From assembly GCA_020057445.1 (NCBI GenBank), contig JAGVFV010000041.1, positions 1-5,583 on the forward strand: 5,583 nucleotides of DNA, given 5' to 3'. How positions within the stretch are numbered: the first letter of the stretch is position 1; every line of letters begins with the position of its first letter. Positions 5,025 through 5,583 of this stretch are shown in pieces. The DNA comes from an archaeon. Lineage in GTDB: Archaea > Nanobdellota > Nanobdellia > Woesearchaeales > JAHJEM01. The position numbers and the translations under genes are program-made. The notes under the pieces are model-generated. The model was given only the letters and a program-made list of their open reading frames with translations. It searched no databases and was not told where the DNA came from.

Positions 5025-5031
5025 AGGTGAT
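5025..5031 (+). promoter_or_regulatory. Shine-Dalgarno site AGGTGAT for the gene at 5036
   Basis: AGGTGAT matches the archaeal anti-Shine-Dalgarno consensus and stands four bases before the ATG, which fixes this start codon. The same core and spacing occur at 2410-2415 on the other strand before an ATA. Confidence 0.7.
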
Positions 5032-5035
5032 ACGC

Positions 5036-5583
5036 ATGGGATTGTTTAGCAAGTCAAGATCTTCTGGTCCTGGTCAAGATAGTCAGTTTGGAGTCATTGA
5101 CACTCCATCGAAGACGATCGATGGAGTTCCTCTGCAAGCACGTATTATGCAGAGGAAGTTTGCAGAAGCGCTTTCCTACTGCCAGGAGTTTGGGGAGAGA
5201 GGTATCCAGTTCCTGAGTTTTCATCTGGAGCACCTGGGGGAACAATCGAGTTTTGTAGAAGTCGCTTTCGACTGCGCGATCGCTCTTCGAAAACAAGTGC
5301 CGAATATGGAACACGTGGCAGTGCACATCGCTGTCGGGGAAAAGAGAAAATATATAGGACCGACAGGGTTCCTTGACAAGATATACAATCTTCCGAAGGA
5401 AGATCGTGATGCCTTGTTGCAGCATTCAGATATCGTCGATAGACTCAAAAATGATATGTGGCACTACGTGACTGATGACGGGGTGCACAGTTATCAGACA
5501 TTATTGAAATATCCGGATTTTTTATCGCTTCTGAAAAATAATGTGGCAAACCGCTGCATGAATGAATATTTTATTTCCCAAAA
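5036..5583 (+). CDS. Hypothetical protein, partial (right edge), 182 residues seen
   Basis: The frame is open from the ATG at 5036 to the window end, with no stop, so the C-terminus is missing. The start is strongly supported: AGGTGAT at 5025-5031 lies four bases before the ATG, and a TATA box lies at 4983-4990. The protein begins MGLFSKSRSSGPGQDSQFG, a polar, probably flexible N-terminus with no signal peptide. It continues into a mixed helical/strand region (LQARIMQRKFAEALSYCQEF, then FVEVAFDCAIALRKQVPN, then MEHVAVHIAVGEKRKYIGPT) and a helical stretch rich in Asp, Lys and His. I recognise no family. A 123-residue frame on the other strand (5054-5425) is judged a shadow because it lacks these signals. 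It is divergent from gyrB, which says nothing specific about its role. Confidence 0.75.
   Translation, partial: MGLFSKSRSSGPGQDSQFGVIDTPSKTIDGVPLQARIMQRKFAEALSYCQEFGERGIQFLSFHLEHLGEQSSFVEVAFDCAIALRKQVPNMEHVAVHIAVGEKRKYIGPTGFLDKIYNLPKEDRDALLQHSDIVDRLKNDMWHYVTDDGVHSYQTLLKYPDFLSLLKNNVANRCMNEYFISQ
5102..5127 (+). repeat. Perfect 10-bp inverted repeat within the start of the 5036 gene
   Basis: ACTCCATCGA (5102-5111) and TCGATGGAGT (5118-5127) are perfect reverse complements around a six-base loop (AGACGA). In RNA they would form a stable hairpin about 65 bases after the start codon. It is seen directly in the sequence; the role, if any, is unknown. Confidence 0.5.

Noticed and set aside
5054..5425. 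123-residue minus-strand frame
   Set aside because: The opposing plus-strand frame is longer and has a TATA box and a correctly spaced Shine-Dalgarno site; this one has neither.

Overview
This window is probably archaeal. Several genes have a TTTAAA or TTTTTAAA box about 25-28 bases before a start codon or before a short leader. At least one gene (start codon at 1769-1771, minus strand) is placed for leaderless transcription. T-runs rather than hairpins follow two genes. Two clear Shine-Dalgarno sites (GGTGAT, GAGGAG) precede ATG starts. A bacterial-type gyrase B gene, a short FtsJ/RlmE rRNA methyltransferase and a zinc-finger/AbrB protein fit a euryarchaeal or DPANN-type genome. I cannot name the taxon from the sequence.

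Layout. Bases 1-747 (plus strand) hold the end of a cysteine-rich small protein and an unrecognised 183-residue protein in the same frame, separated by one TGA, followed by a T-run. Bases 802-1359 (plus) encode an RlmE-type 23S rRNA 2'-O-methyltransferase with its complete catalytic tetrad. A convergent, unrecognised 127-residue gene (1388-1771, minus) has its own promoter. Bases 1807-2369 (minus) form a two-gene operon: a small beta-rich protein whose stop overlaps, as ATGA, the start of a protein with a YgiT/MqsA-like zinc finger and a SpoVT-AbrB domain. This looks like a type II toxin-antitoxin module in toxin-first order. A perfect 10-bp inverted repeat lies over its promoter.

Bases 2471-4855 (minus) encode DNA gyrase subunit B, apparently monocistronic. 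Its TOPRIM domain is interrupted, directly after EGDSAGG, by a 160-residue mini-intein (3083-3562) that has all splicing residues and no room for a homing endonuclease. Gyrase activity therefore depends on protein splicing. A divergent promoter region of about 180 bases (4856-5035) leads to a plus-strand gene with a clear TATA box and Shine-Dalgarno site. That gene runs off the right edge and was not recognised.

The genes do not form one pathway. The most interesting items are the natural mini-intein inside the gyrase active-site motif and the candidate toxin-antitoxin operon with its palindrome. The upstream gene of that operon also has a strong Shine-Dalgarno site that points to an in-frame AUA instead of AUG.
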